Source of the DNA: Aurantiochytrium sp. KH105
Lineage: Eukaryota; Sar; Bigyra; Thraustochytrida; Thraustochytriidae
Direction: 5' to 3'
DNA: 64,000 nt
NCBI GenBank assembly: GCA_003116975.1
Contig: BGKB01000014.1
Coordinates: 638,601 to 702,600 of the forward strand
The notes under the pieces are model-generated. The model was not told where the DNA came from, made no database searches, and saw only the letters and a program-made list of their open reading frames with translations. Positions 28,518-37,599 of the stretch are shown one piece after another. Every line of letters starts with the position of its first letter. Within the stretch, counting starts at the first letter, position 1. Position numbers and translations under genes: made by a program.

Positions 28518-30725
28518 TTACATAATGTGGCAGCTTGTTTTTCCAGAATCAATATTAACGCCAGGGCGCGCAGACTTGGGCGAGCGCGGATCGGCGGCCC
28601 GGCCCGGCTTGGATGCCTGCATGCGTCCAACTGCATCAATCGAGAGGGCCTCGAAAGCTTCGAGTACATTGACGCCGCTCTTGGCGCTTGTTTCATAGAA
28701 CTGAGCGCCAAAAGCCTCGGCCGTAGCGCGGCCTTGCTCGGGCGTGATGACGCGTGAAGGCAGATCCACTTTGTTGCCAAAAAGGACAACGCAGACGTCT
28801 TGACCCGCATGACTGCGAATATTGTCCATCCAGTAGCTGATCTGTTTGAAGCTTTGCTCATTGGCAGCGTCGTAGACAAGCGCAATGCCGTGTGCGCCGC
28901 GATAATATGTGCGCGTAATGACATGGAAGCGCTCCTGACCGGCCGTGTCCCAAATTTGGCATTTGATGCGCTTGTTTTGAGTCTTTACCGGGTCCTCGAG
29001 ATACCGAACCTTGAAGTCGACCCCGGCCGTACTCATGAGGTTTGGCTGGAACTGGTTGTCGGCGAAGCGAAGCATGAGGCTTGTCTTCCCCACACCGCTG
29101 TCACCCAAGAGCAAAATTTTGATGTGATGATCGTAGCGGTCCAAGTTAGCTTCTGCACTGCTCACGCTCGAGCCTTCGGCGCGACCGCTGTTGCTCGCCC
29201 CATCGCCGGGCTCGCCATGATCTCCACCAGTCGATCTGGCGCCATCCACTTGGGAGAGGTCCGAGTCGAGACGACGCGGTCGGTCCTCGAGTGAGCCCAT
29301 GGACGCCGATGAAGGTGCTTGGATCCCACCACTGCAAATTGCTGAAGGGAAAAAGGCTGCAAAGGCAGCGCGGAGCCGGTTCAACCTGCCCACGCTAGGC
29401 CCTCGCCTGGCCGGGATTCGTTCCACACGCGCGGAATCCTTGGTCTCCACGCTCTTTGCCTTGGCGAGCTGGGACGATGTACACTCTGAAGATTTCGGGG
29501 CATCCTTGCCTTGTTCAGGAGGGTTTGTTTGACCGGGAGTGGTGGAGGACGTTGTTGTGCTTGACGTAGGTTCGCTAGAGTTCGTGTCTGCGACTGGTGC
29601 GCTCTTTGGCGCTTGGTCTTGGCCTCCTTTCTCTGCTTGTTCTTGCTTTGTCGTTTCGAGCGTTGCGCTAGCGCCATCGTGGGTGTCACCGCTATCCTGA
29701 ACGCCCTCCGCGCCCGGTTCATGCGCCCCTTCTGTGGGTGTCTGGCCCGCGTTCAAAGGGTCTCCGCCATTGTCGCGAGCTCCGTCGGGAGGAGTATTGT
29801 GCGAAGTGGGGTTCTCGTCATGATCGCCCGCGACGTCCTCGAACGAGAATTCATAGGTGCTCTCAGATTGGCTGGATCCATTCTCGCCGCTGACGGGGAG
29901 ATCTGTGCTGCGCGTGTCCTGGGCATTCGCAACGGGGTCCAAGGAGGACGTGTGGGGCGCGCGTGGAGGCAAGCCCGAGGAGGGCGCCGCCGATGACGAG
30001 GAAGACGAAGATGCGACGAGCTTGCGTCTCGAGGACGACCCGGTGAGCGCGCCGGAAACACTGGAGCGCTTGCGACGACGACTCTTGGACGCGGCGCTCG
30101 CCGAGGCTCCGCGTGAAGATCCGCTTGTGCGGGAGGTGCCAGCGGGACGCAAGGTTTGCGGAAGGGTTTCGAGTCTGCTCTCTTCCTCTGCCTCTTCGGC
30201 GGACATGCTGACGACGGGCGACGGGAAGAGCCCGCTCCCGGATGTTTTCAGGCGCGCGTTGTACTTTGTGTGGTCGAGGTTGGTGATAATATCGAGGGTT
30301 TTGGCCGAGAGCTGAGTCTTGATGTGTGGCTCAAAGTCCTCCATGGAGTCGTAGCTGGACATGCCGCCCCTCCCGGGGTTGCTGAATGTGTGTGCTCCTG
30401 GCGCCGGGGACGGCGGTGCCAGATTTTGTGATGCGGAGACCAGGCTGCCCGGAGCAGTGGCGCCAGATCCGGTTCCGGTGCCGCTCGTCTCGACTTTGCG
30501 CAGGAGGTCGTCCTCCTTGAGACGAAACTCCTGGTCCTCGAGTTCGTTCACAAAGGACTGGCTGCGGTTCCGGCCTCTGCGCTGCGTGAAGTCTTCGAGC
30601 TCGAGGTCGTCGTCGTCTTCTTCTTCTTCATCATCTACATTGTCGTTGCTGTCCGCCATGCTGCGGTGCAAGTTCTCCTCGCCCTCCTCCTCGTCCCTCT
30701 CCACCTGGTCGGGGCCGCGCAGCAT
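28518..30725 (-). CDS. Rab-family GTPase with ~530-residue N-terminal extension
   Basis: 735 residues from ATG at 30725 (an alternative ATG lies at 30659). The C-terminal 207 residues are a complete Rab8/Rab10-like GTPase: P-loop GDSGVGKT (541-548), switch I STAGVDFKVR, WDTAGQERF (592-600), GNKVDL and ETSAK. The last residues are CHIM, a CaaX box with Met that would favour farnesylation, rather than the double-cysteine end usual for Rabs. The first 530 residues are acidic, serine-rich and probably disordered (EEEEDDDDLELEDF near the start). They have no EF-hand or coiled-coil that would make it one of the known large Rabs (Rab44/45/46). It should bind a membrane and act in vesicle traffic. 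It is convergent with the LRR gene, with 157 bases between stops. Confidence 0.85.
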   Translation of the reverse strand: MLRGPDQVERDEEEGEENLHRSMADSNDNVDDEEEEDDDDLELEDFTQRRGRNRSQSFVNELEDQEFRLKEDDLLRKVETSGTGTGSGATAPGSLVSASQNLAPPSPAPGAHTFSNPGRGGMSSYDSMEDFEPHIKTQLSAKTLDIITNLDHTKYNARLKTSGSGLFPSPVVSMSAEEAEEESRLETLPQTLRPAGTSRTSGSSRGASASAASKSRRRKRSSVSGALTGSSSRRKLVASSSSSSSAAPSSGLPPRAPHTSSLDPVANAQDTRSTDLPVSGENGSSQSESTYEFSFEDVAGDHDENPTSHNTPPDGARDNGGDPLNAGQTPTEGAHEPGAEGVQDSGDTHDGASATLETTKQEQAEKGGQDQAPKSAPVADTNSSEPTSSTTTSSTTPGQTNPPEQGKDAPKSSECTSSQLAKAKSVETKDSARVERIPARRGPSVGRLNRLRAAFAAFFPSAICSGGIQAPSSASMGSLEDRPRRLDSDLSQVDGARSTGGDHGEPGDGASNSGRAEGSSVSSAEANLDRYDHHIKILLLGDSGVGKTSLMLRFADNQFQPNLMSTAGVDFKVRYLEDPVKTQNKRIKCQIWDTAGQERFHVITRTYYRGAHGIALVYDAANEQSFKQISYWMDNIRSHAGQDVCVVLFGNKVDLPSRVITPEQGRATAEAFGAQFYETSAKSGVNVLEAFEALSIDAVGRMQASKPGRAADPRSPKSARPGVNIDSGKTSCHIM

Positions 30726-31180
30726 GGTGCTCTCGCGCTTGGCTTCGTTTCCTTATCTCGCGCTCGCACGCACGCACGCACGGACGAACGCACGCACGCA
30801 CGGACGGACGGGCGCGCGAGAGGCCTCGCGCGGGCCTGAATCCTGTCCGCGCCAGCGGCGGTGGCGGAGTCGGCGGCGGCGGCGGCGGCGGCGCGGGTCG
30901 CGAGGCGGAGTCTGCGCTGCCCGCGTCTGGCGCGTCTGGCGCGCGACGACCAGGGTCTGCGAGGTCGCGCGAGCGGGGGCGGGCGGGCGGGCGGGCGGGC
31001 GGGCGGGCGGCGTCTTCCCTGCGCGGCCGCGTGCGTCTGCGCGCCTGGCCTGGCCTGGCCTGGCCTTGCCTGGCCTCGAGCGCGCGGCGCGTCTCGCGGA
31101 CTCTGCGTCGCCCGCGTCGCGCCCGCGTTGTCTCTTTGCCGGGAGGGAGAGCGCGGCGGCCCACTGTGCGCGCCCGCATA

Positions 31181-31336
31181 ACCCACTTGCGCGCGCGCTA
31201 TACCCCACTTGCGCCGGGCGCGCGGCACTTGCGAGCTCCCCGTGCCAGAGTGGCTGCTCTCCTCGCTCTCTCTGCGCCTGCCGGGCAGTGCGGAATGGCG
31301 CGATAACCCACTTGCGCGCGACGGCCGCAAGTGGGG
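31181..31336. promoter_or_regulatory. Cluster of CCCACTTGCGC elements
   Basis: An 11-12 base element ACCCACTTGCGC / CCCCACTTGCGC occurs at 31181, 31203 and 31306. A shortened form (GCACTTGCG) lies at 31226 and an inverted form (GCAAGTGGGG) at 31327. It lies about 460-610 bases upstream of the Rab start codon. A related copy (GCGCAAGTGGGG) lies upstream of the second oxidoreductase gene at 2462. Its repeated, both-strand occurrence suggests a protein-binding site; no factor is identified. Confidence 0.4.
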
Positions 31337-32294
31337 AATGGAGGGAGGATACAGCGGCGCGCGGGGACTCGCTCGAGGCGAGCGAAGCGGCCAGAAGAAG
31401 GAAGGAGCTCGTGTCGTCGGCATCGTCGCCATGGCAAGAGCATTGTCCACGGACGGCCAGGCCATGACGTGTCCAGCAGCAGGCTGCGGGCTCGAAGTCC
31501 ACCCTTTTCACCACGGAGGCGAGACGAGACGAGACGAGACGAGACGAGCTCTTCCTTCCCTCAAGCTGGTCGCGGGCCGGTCCAGTGGCGCACGCGCGCG
31601 ATGCTCGCGCAAGCTTTTCCCGCGTCGCCTCGCATAGTCGCGCAGACTAGTTTGCTAACTGCGGGCGCCCCCAAAACTAGTTTCCCACACTGTTCGTCCT
31701 GCGTCCGCCCCGCGGCGCGTGACCGTGCTGGCGCACCTCGCTCGCGCCCTCCCTCGCGCGGGATCCCAGTGCGCGGGCGGGGGCCTCAGCCGCTGGCACG
31801 CCTCGGGAGCCCGCGCGAGGGCGGCGGCAGCGCGGATACCGCGGCGCGGGACCTGGGTTCGCGGCGGCGGGCGGCGGCGCGCGGCGCAGTTCGCGGGCGC
31901 CGCGGCGTGCGGCGGGCGGTTAGGTTTTCCGGGAGGTTCGCGCTGGAAGTGGCAGCTTTATGGGGGAATAAGGGGGGGAAAGGGGAGGAGGGGGGTGTGC
32001 GCTCGCTTCCTTTTTTTCGGGCGGGTTATGTATGACACGAGCTAGGTTTGCGATTGCTCTTACAGAGGGCGTGCGCAAGAACGGGGAAAAGGACGAGATG
32101 GACGGCGATGGAGACGAGGAGGACGCGCGCCTTGAGAAGTTGGAATGGCGCGAGTTGACGCGCGGCTTCGCATCAAGCTTGCGGACGAGGACGCTGCGCG
32201 GGCTGCGGCTTCCTGCGCTGCCGCGTTCCTGCGGCGCCTGTGTGATAGAGCACGGCCTGCATGCACTGCAGCGGGACAAGCGGCGTCGAAACCA

Positions 32295-32324
32295 AGCTAG
32301 CTAGCTATATATAGCTAGCTAGCT
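32295..32324. repeat. 30-base perfect palindrome of AGCT units
   Basis: Three AGCT units, a central TATATA and three AGCT units form a sequence identical to its own reverse complement over 30 bases. It could extrude a cruciform or simply be a microsatellite. Confidence 0.9.
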
Positions 32325-33390
32325 AGGTAGCTCGCTGCTGCTGGCCGACGACCTTCTCTACTCCAGCCAGGCGAGGCGGCCGCAGCCACCCGCTCTGCCG
32401 CCGCTGCCGCCGCCGCTGCTGCTGCGTCGTGCGAGCCGCCGTCGCGAGGTGCGTGCGCAAGGGAGGGAAGTCACCTCCCCATCCCATCCTCCTCCTGGAC
32501 TCCTCCGCCGCTGCGTAATAAAAGATACGCGAGCGACAGCAGCCAGGCAGGCGCCGCACAAACACCGCCTGCATCATCCGCAAGCGAGCGCGCACGAGGC
32601 CTCGCGACGCGACGCGCGACGAGGCGAGGCGACGCGGCGGAGGCGGCAGACCCGCAACGCGGCGAGCAGCGGCAGCGGCGAGGTGCGTGAAGACGGCGGG
32701 GGGCGACGGGAGCGAGCGGGGGAGCGGGGGAGCGAGGGACGGCGCGCACACCAGGCGTGGCGAGCGAGGCGCGAGCGAGGCCGAGAGGATGGCGGGAGCG
32801 CATGGAGACGCGCCCCAACGCGACGTGAGGCGACGCGACAGCGACAGCGACAGCGACAGCGATAGCGGCAGCGACAGCGACAGCGGCAGCGGCGGGGACT
32901 CGTGCAGTAGCGACAGCAGCGACGAGGAGAAGAGCAGCGGCAAGAAGGAGAAGAAGGGGGGGGAGAAGAGCAGCAGCGGGTACGGGGAGGACGAGGAGGA
33001 GGAGAAGATAGAGATGAGCGGCAGCGAGGAGCGGACGAAACTCCGCGAGCCTTGCAATCGAGTGCTAGGCGAGAGGGAGACGGACAAGGAGACGATCGTG
33101 GCCGGCGAGAGAGGGAGGGAGAGAGCGAGAGAGGCGTGAGCGCGTAAGGGCGTAAGGGCGGGCGCATGTGGCAGAATTATTCGACGCGCCATGGTGGATA
33201 CAGACAGGGCCTTCCGCGCGCGTTGGGGCGAGCGAGCAGTGACGCAAGAGGGAGGATGCGAAGTGATCGGAGATGGAGAGAATATCAAGTGACTGACTAA
33301 CTAACTTTAATCAACAAATGCCAGTCGAGCAAACCAGACCGACCGTACCGCTTCGTAGTAGCGTAGATAGAGTAGTGCACGCAGAGCAAG

Positions 33391-34029
33391 ATGTTTGCGA
33401 CCGCAGCGCTGCGCAGCGTGGGCAAGCCAAAATTCGCCCTGCGCCGGCTCACGACCGTGCTCAAGACCGGCGACGCCCTGGAGCTGGTGCAGACCGAGAA
33501 CATCGGTCGCAAGGCCATCGCCAAGGTCGCGCTGCAGCCCGGCACCGTCATCAACGTCTTTGAGGAACCCGTCGAGTCGCGGCCGACCATGCATACGGTG
33601 CAGTTCGACGAGACGACGCACGTGGCGCCCACCCTGGGCGCAGAATTTATCAGCCACGCCTGCGCCGATACCAACACCCGCATTGTTGTGGACGAGGATT
33701 GCCGTAGCGCGTCCTTTGTTGTGACCAAGCCCGTGGAGGCCGGCGAGGATCTCTTTTTCAACTACAACACCACCGAGTGGGACATGAACTCGCCCTTTGC
33801 CTGCGCTTGTCCGGCATGCCAGGCTGCCGGCAAGACGACCAACGTTCAGGGCTTCAAGTACCTTACGATTGAGGAGCGCACCGCCATCATCAAGGAGGTC
33901 AGTCCCTTTGTGCGCAGCAAGAGTCTGCAAGAGGTCAACGAGTACAAGGCACTGCTTGCCTCTTTGGAAGACAACACGGAGTACTTTGCATTTGACGACG
34001 AGAGCGAGGACTGTGAAGCCTCTGCATAG
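33391..34029 (+). CDS. Small SET-domain protein, possibly mitochondrial
   Basis: 212 residues from ATG at 33391. A compact SET domain covers about residues 28-145. LGAEFISHACADTNTRIVVD corresponds to the 'NHsC.PN' knot half, and EAGEDLFFNYNTTEW to the 'GeElt.dY' half with its catalytic-pocket tyrosine. FACACPACQAAG then gives a post-SET cysteine cluster that could bind zinc. In the first half the usual Asn of NH.C reads Ser (SHAC), an unusual change at a cofactor-contact site. The first 25 residues (ALRSVGKPKFALRRLTTVLK) are basic and amphipathic, like a mitochondrial leader. SET proteins methylate lysines on histones or other proteins. Here the leader suggests a non-histone target, which is inference. 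Confidence 0.75.
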   Translation: MFATAALRSVGKPKFALRRLTTVLKTGDALELVQTENIGRKAIAKVALQPGTVINVFEEPVESRPTMHTVQFDETTHVAPTLGAEFISHACADTNTRIVVDEDCRSASFVVTKPVEAGEDLFFNYNTTEWDMNSPFACACPACQAAGKTTNVQGFKYLTIEERTAIIKEVSPFVRSKSLQEVNEYKALLASLEDNTEYFAFDDESEDCEASA

Positions 34030-34837
34030 AATTACGGCTTACATAGAGAGACAGACACAGAGAGAGAGAGAGAGAGAGCGTACAACCATTTTCGGACTTG
34101 ACGCTTTTCGCGAACGGAAGCAAGAAAGTCGAAGATTGAGGAGGAAGGGGAAGGCGGGAAAAGTCGGGATGGATGAATGGATGGCCGACCGATCCATCGA
34201 TTGATCGATTTTGATTAATCTATTGCCCAGCTGGCTGATCGGCTAGCTGGCCAACTGGCTTTGCTGACTGACAAACTGGCCGACCGCCACCCCATCAATA
34301 TTTCGCATCAACATCATCATTTATAGTTTCATTTTTCCCTTTTTTCCAATTGTCGATCCTTCTCTCATCTTCGTCCATCGTGGTTGCCAACATGAGTTTT
34401 GAAAATCATGACACGCAGTGATGAATGATCAATCTTCTCCGTATCGCCAGTGAGCACGGTAAAATTCATCATCTTGCGAGCTTTTTCGAATCAAACGTTT
34501 ACAAGGAAAAAGATAAAGTCAAGCGCAGCAAGCTCTTTCCATCGATAGCTGTGACTGCTCAAGTCTAGCTTTCACCATGAGCACAGGAGGCAATGCCCAA
34601 TCAGGCTTCCACGTTTACTGGTTCCTGCAAGAAATGCTTTTCTCGAAAAGTAGGTGGGGACAAAACAGACATCAGAGAGAAATCGTCAAGATCATCGTCA
34701 TTGTACAAAAGGTTTTAGTTGATAAAAGAGCCGCGAGCAAGCGCTTTCCTCGCAGGTCGGCAAAACGCAGGGGAAGGGGGAAAAGGAAGAAGAGAGAGGA
34801 GTTGTAGAGAAGAAAGAGTGGCGACTGAGCCCAAGTC
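34030..34837. other. Intergenic stretch upstream of histone cluster
   Basis: Convergent 3' flanks of the SET and H2B genes. It holds a GA run (34061-34078) and AT-richer DNA. No gene is supported and no histone 3' stem-loop was recognised by eye. Confidence 0.45.
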
Positions 34838-35197
34838 TTAGCTGGTGAACTTGGTGACAGCCTTGGTGCCCTCCGACACGGCGTGCTTGGCGAGCTCACC
34901 GGGAAGCACAAGGCGGACGGCGGTCTGGACCTCGCGCGAGGAGAGGGTGGCCTTGTCGTTGTACTTGCCGAGCTTGCCGGCCTCGGTGGCAAGACGCTCG
35001 AAGACGTCGTTGATGAAGGAGTTCATGATGCTCATGGACTTCTTCGAGATACCGGTGTCCGGGTGCACCTGCTTGAGCACCTTGTAAATGTACGACGAGT
35101 AGGTCTCCGTGCGCTTCGAGCGCTTCTTCGACTTGTCGCCCGAGGCCTTGGTGGCCTTGGCCGCCTTCTTGCTAACGCCCTTGGATCCGCCGGCCAT
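34838..35197 (-). CDS. Histone H2B
   Basis: 119 residues from ATG at 35197. The N-terminal tail ([19 protein letters not shown]) is lysine-rich. The histone fold is canonical: [38 protein letters not shown], then [20 protein letters not shown] and [16 protein letters not shown], with the conserved C-terminal lysine that is ubiquitylated in other eukaryotes. The frame is open far upstream, but that part is a low-complexity leader. It is divergent from H2A, 741 bases between start codons, the common arrangement for coordinated S-phase expression. A CAG-rich leader precedes the ATG. There is no intron. Confidence 0.97.
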   Translation of the reverse strand: MAGGSKGVSKKAAKATKASGDKSKKRSKRTETYSSYIYKVLKQVHPDTGISKKSMSIMNSFINDVFERLATEAGKLGKYNDKATLSSREVQTAVRLVLPGELAKHAVSEGTKAVTKFTS

Positions 35198-35881
35198 CTT
35201 TCCTGCTTGGTCTTGTTTGCGAAAGCTGCTGCTGCTGCTGCTGCTGTTCTTCTTGTTGCTCGAGGAGGTTTCGGGTTTGCTTCGCCCAGCCAGCCGCGCG
35301 GGACCCTCGTCCGTCGCGCGCGCCGCCTCCGCCTTCCGTTTCTTTTCTTTCTTCGCTCTCCTCTGCTTCTTTCGCTTTTTACTCTCGCTTTCGCTCTCGC
35401 TTTCGCTCTCGCTCTCGTTCTCGCCCTCGCTCTCGGTTCCTACCCGTCGCCTTAGCACTCCCTACTCTCCGGTAGCGCGCCCGTTCGTTGGCCCCCCCGA
35501 CCCAACCCTGCGCGCGCGGGGTTTTGTTTCCCGTACGAGCGCGCCACCCTTGCCTGTTTTTCCCGTGGGCCAAATGGCTGGCGCAGAGAGGGTGGAAGCA
35601 GTGAACGCCGGGTCCGGTGCAGCCGCACCAAACAAAACCCCGCGCGCGCAGGGCCGACGGGCCGCGGGAAAGGGAGAAAAGCAGAGAAGCGCAGCGAGAG
35701 CGGGAAAAAAAGGGGGGGAAAGAAAAGGAAAAGAAGCAGGCGCGATGGAGGAAGAGAGGGAGGGAGAAAAAAAAACGAGAGCGCAGCGCGAAGCGAGCGC
35801 GGCGGCGAGAACGGCGAGCCGGAGCAGCAGCAAACCAGCAACTCGAGCAGCAAACCAGCAACTCGAGCAGCAAACCAGCAA

Positions 35882-35915
<34 letters not shown>

Positions 35916-35938
35916 AAAACCTTAAGCAAGCAAGCAGA
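35198..35938. promoter_or_regulatory. Bidirectional H2A/H2B promoter region
   Basis: This stretch must drive both histone genes. Both ends carry CAG-rich leaders: 35227-35250 on the minus-strand side and 35887-35917 on the plus side. The plus side also has a 20-base AGCAAACCAGCAACTCGAGC unit repeated two and a half times near 35828-35882. A GCTCTCGCTTTC-type run lies at 35378-35420. A CGCGCGCGGGGTTTTGT block (about 35509) and its inverted counterpart ACAAAACCCCGCGCGCG (about 35632) form a long-range inverted repeat symmetric in the spacer. Confidence 0.6.
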
Positions 35939-36322
35939 ATGTCGGGCAAGGGCAAGGGTGGACGCGGCAAGAAGGGCGGCAAGGCCACGACCCGTTCGGC
36001 CAAGGCTGGTCTTCAGTTCCCCGTCGGCCGTATCGCGCGTTACCTCAAGAAGGGCGGCTACGCCAACCGTGTCGGTGGTGGTGCCCCCGTGTACATGGCC
36101 GCTGTCCTCGAGTACCTCGCTGCCGAGATCCTCGAGCTCGCCGGCAACGCCGCCCGCGACAACAAGAAGGCGCGTATCATCCCCCGCCACATCCAGCTCG
36201 CCGTCCGCAACGATGAGGAGCTCAACAAGCTCCTCGGCAACGTGACCATTGCCTCGGGTGGTGTGCTCCCCAACATTCACGCCGTGCTCATGCCCAGCAA
36301 GAAGAAGGCCCCCGCTGCCTAA
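35939..36322 (+). CDS. Histone H2A
   Basis: 127 residues from ATG at 35939. The sequence is canonical: [20 protein letters not shown] tail, then [20 protein letters not shown], the acidic-patch helix [16 protein letters not shown] and [20 protein letters not shown]. The end is [10 protein letters not shown], without the SQ(E/D) motif of H2A.X, and the core does not show H2A.Z-specific changes, so this is a replication-type H2A. It is divergent from H2B with a shared promoter. There is no intron. Confidence 0.97.
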   Translation: MSGKGKGGRGKKGGKATTRSAKAGLQFPVGRIARYLKKGGYANRVGGGAPVYMAAVLEYLAAEILELAGNAARDNKKARIIPRHIQLAVRNDEELNKLLGNVTIASGGVLPNIHAVLMPSKKKAPAA

Positions 36323-36456
36323 GCGACCTGTTTCTGATCCAATTACAAAACATAAAAACCCAACAATTGCATGTGTACATTATCAAAAACATTAATCTGC
36401 TACTTCTTCTCCTCTTCCCTCCCATCCATCATCCATCCATGATGATTCGTTTGCCT

Positions 36457-37599
36457 TTACATTTTCCTTGCGAGTATGTCGCGATGGACAAAGACATTGC
36501 CATCGTATCCAGCCGTTAAAACCAAGCCATGCGACCCGGAGGAAGAGCATGCAAGCGCGCTCAGTGGGCCTTCGTGCATGTGCTCTTGCAAAACCTTACG
36601 GCCCGTCTCCACATCCCACATCCAGAGTTCGCCGCGCTCCGATCCAACACAAGCGTACTTGTTTTTGTTGTTGTTATCGTCTTTACGCGGGCCATACAGT
36701 CTTGCAGGAATGCGCGCACTTGCGTTCACGTGACCTCGAAATGCTTGGAGTACCCTCCCCGACGAACGCTCCATGAGGCAGATCATCCCGGGGTCCACGC
36801 AGCCAATGAGGACGCATGACCCATCCACAGACGCGTCCAGGCTAGCCAAAGAAGTACTGCTGCTACCGACGTCCGTGGTGGCAATCTTTCCATTGTGGTC
36901 CGTGGTGGCAATCTTTCCAAGGTGGTCCGTGGTGGCAATCTTTCCAAGGTGGTCCGTGGTGGCAATCTTCCCAAGGTGGTCCGTGGTGGCAATCTTCCCA
37001 AGGTGGTCCGTGGTGACGAGACCGCGACGCACGTCAAATGTTCGAAGCGTCCCATCGACGGATGCGGCCAAAATCTCAGCTTCGAGCACGTAGACTGCCG
37101 TAAGACTGTCTCGGAACCCGCGCAAGGTCATCACGCCCGCCGGGTTACGAGAGCGCAGGTCGTAAATGCGCGCCGTGCAATCCTTGGCGCCGGTGACGAC
37201 GAGATTGTTGGTTGGTGCAAAGCGCGTCGTTGTGAGTGGACCTGCGTGTCCATAGAGACGCTGCACCACTTGCTGTTCTTCGACGTCCCACACAAATCCG
37301 CACTTGTCGTCGCCGCAGCATGCCATGGCGCTGCTATCGTTGCTCACGGCAACATCCACAAGTGGGTAGCCGTGTGGACCTGCAAAGACGGCGATCTCAC
37401 GCGCCGTGTCTGCGTCCACCGTAGGATTGAAGAGTCGCACGCTCTTGTCTGCGCCCGCTGTCAGCGCGTAGCGTCCGGCAAAGCATGCCGCCAACACGCT
37501 CCCGCGGTGCCCGCGGAGCGTCACGCGCTGCTGCTGTTGCCCACGCTCTTGCTGCCCGCGCCGCTGGCCCACATCCACCTCGACTTCCTTGCCCGTCAT
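36457..37599 (-). CDS. WDR83/MORG1-like WD40 protein with coding minisatellite
   Basis: 380 residues from ATG at 37599. Seven WD-type blades are visible, starting with LRGHRGSVLAACFAGRYALT and DKSVRLFNP. Later come GDDKCGFVWDVEEQQVVQRL, LYGHAGPLTTTRFAPTNN, ARIYDLRSR, GTLRTFDVRRG, LLGCVD-type and GELWMWDVETGRKV. Order and sequence are closest to WDR83 (MORG1), a scaffold in MAPK signalling and spliceosome function, normally about 315 residues. The extra length is mainly five copies of the nonapeptide TTDHLGKIA (about residues 197-242), coded by a perfect-period 27-base repeat after the blade that ends TFDVRRG. The insertion sits in a loop, so the propeller could still fold. Confidence 0.8.
   Translation of the reverse strand: MTGKEVEVDVGQRRGQQERGQQQQRVTLRGHRGSVLAACFAGRYALTAGADKSVRLFNPTVDADTAREIAVFAGPHGYPLVDVAVSNDSSAMACCGDDKCGFVWDVEEQQVVQRLYGHAGPLTTTRFAPTNNLVVTGAKDCTARIYDLRSRNPAGVMTLRGFRDSLTAVYVLEAEILAASVDGTLRTFDVRRGLVTTDHLGKIATTDHLGKIATTDHLGKIATTDHLGKIATTDHNGKIATTDVGSSSTSLASLDASVDGSCVLIGCVDPGMICLMERSSGRVLQAFRGHVNASARIPARLYGPRKDDNNNKNKYACVGSERGELWMWDVETGRKVLQEHMHEGPLSALACSSSGSHGLVLTAGYDGNVFVHRDILARKM
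36875..37009. repeat. 27-base coding minisatellite, five units
   Basis: Five 27-base units lie inside the WD40 gene, with two or three base differences in the unit at 36875-36901 (CATTGTGG for CAAGGTGG) and a T/C change dividing units 2-3 from 4-5. The unit is three times nine, so copy changes keep the frame and add or remove nine residues. Confidence 0.95.

Larger units (their letters stand above)
30726..33390. other. GC-rich intergenic stretch with many simple repeats
   Basis: Divergent promoter region of the Rab and SET genes. It holds ACGC runs (30766-30805), a GCGG tract (30978-31010), CTGGC units (31046-31072) and a cluster of CCCACTTGCGC elements (31181-31336). Further along are a GACGA array (31519-31549), a 30-base perfect palindrome (32295-32324) and AGCGAC units (about 32838-32890). 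A serine-aspartate-rich open frame (32789-33139) was judged a product of this last repeat. No gene is supported. Confidence 0.5.

Noticed and set aside
30631..31514. Overlapping 180-280 codon minus-strand frames upstream of the Rab gene
   Set aside because: Repeat-driven Arg/Pro/Ala-rich frames in the promoter; no motif, and they overlap each other.
32789..33139. A Ser-Asp repeat ORF beginning with ATG
   Set aside because: Composition follows directly from an AGCGAC simple repeat; no conserved part on either side.
35198..35458. An 87-residue N-terminal extension of H2B
   Set aside because: Low-complexity Glu/Ser/Lys leader in the shared promoter; the canonical H2B start at 35197 has a normal tail.
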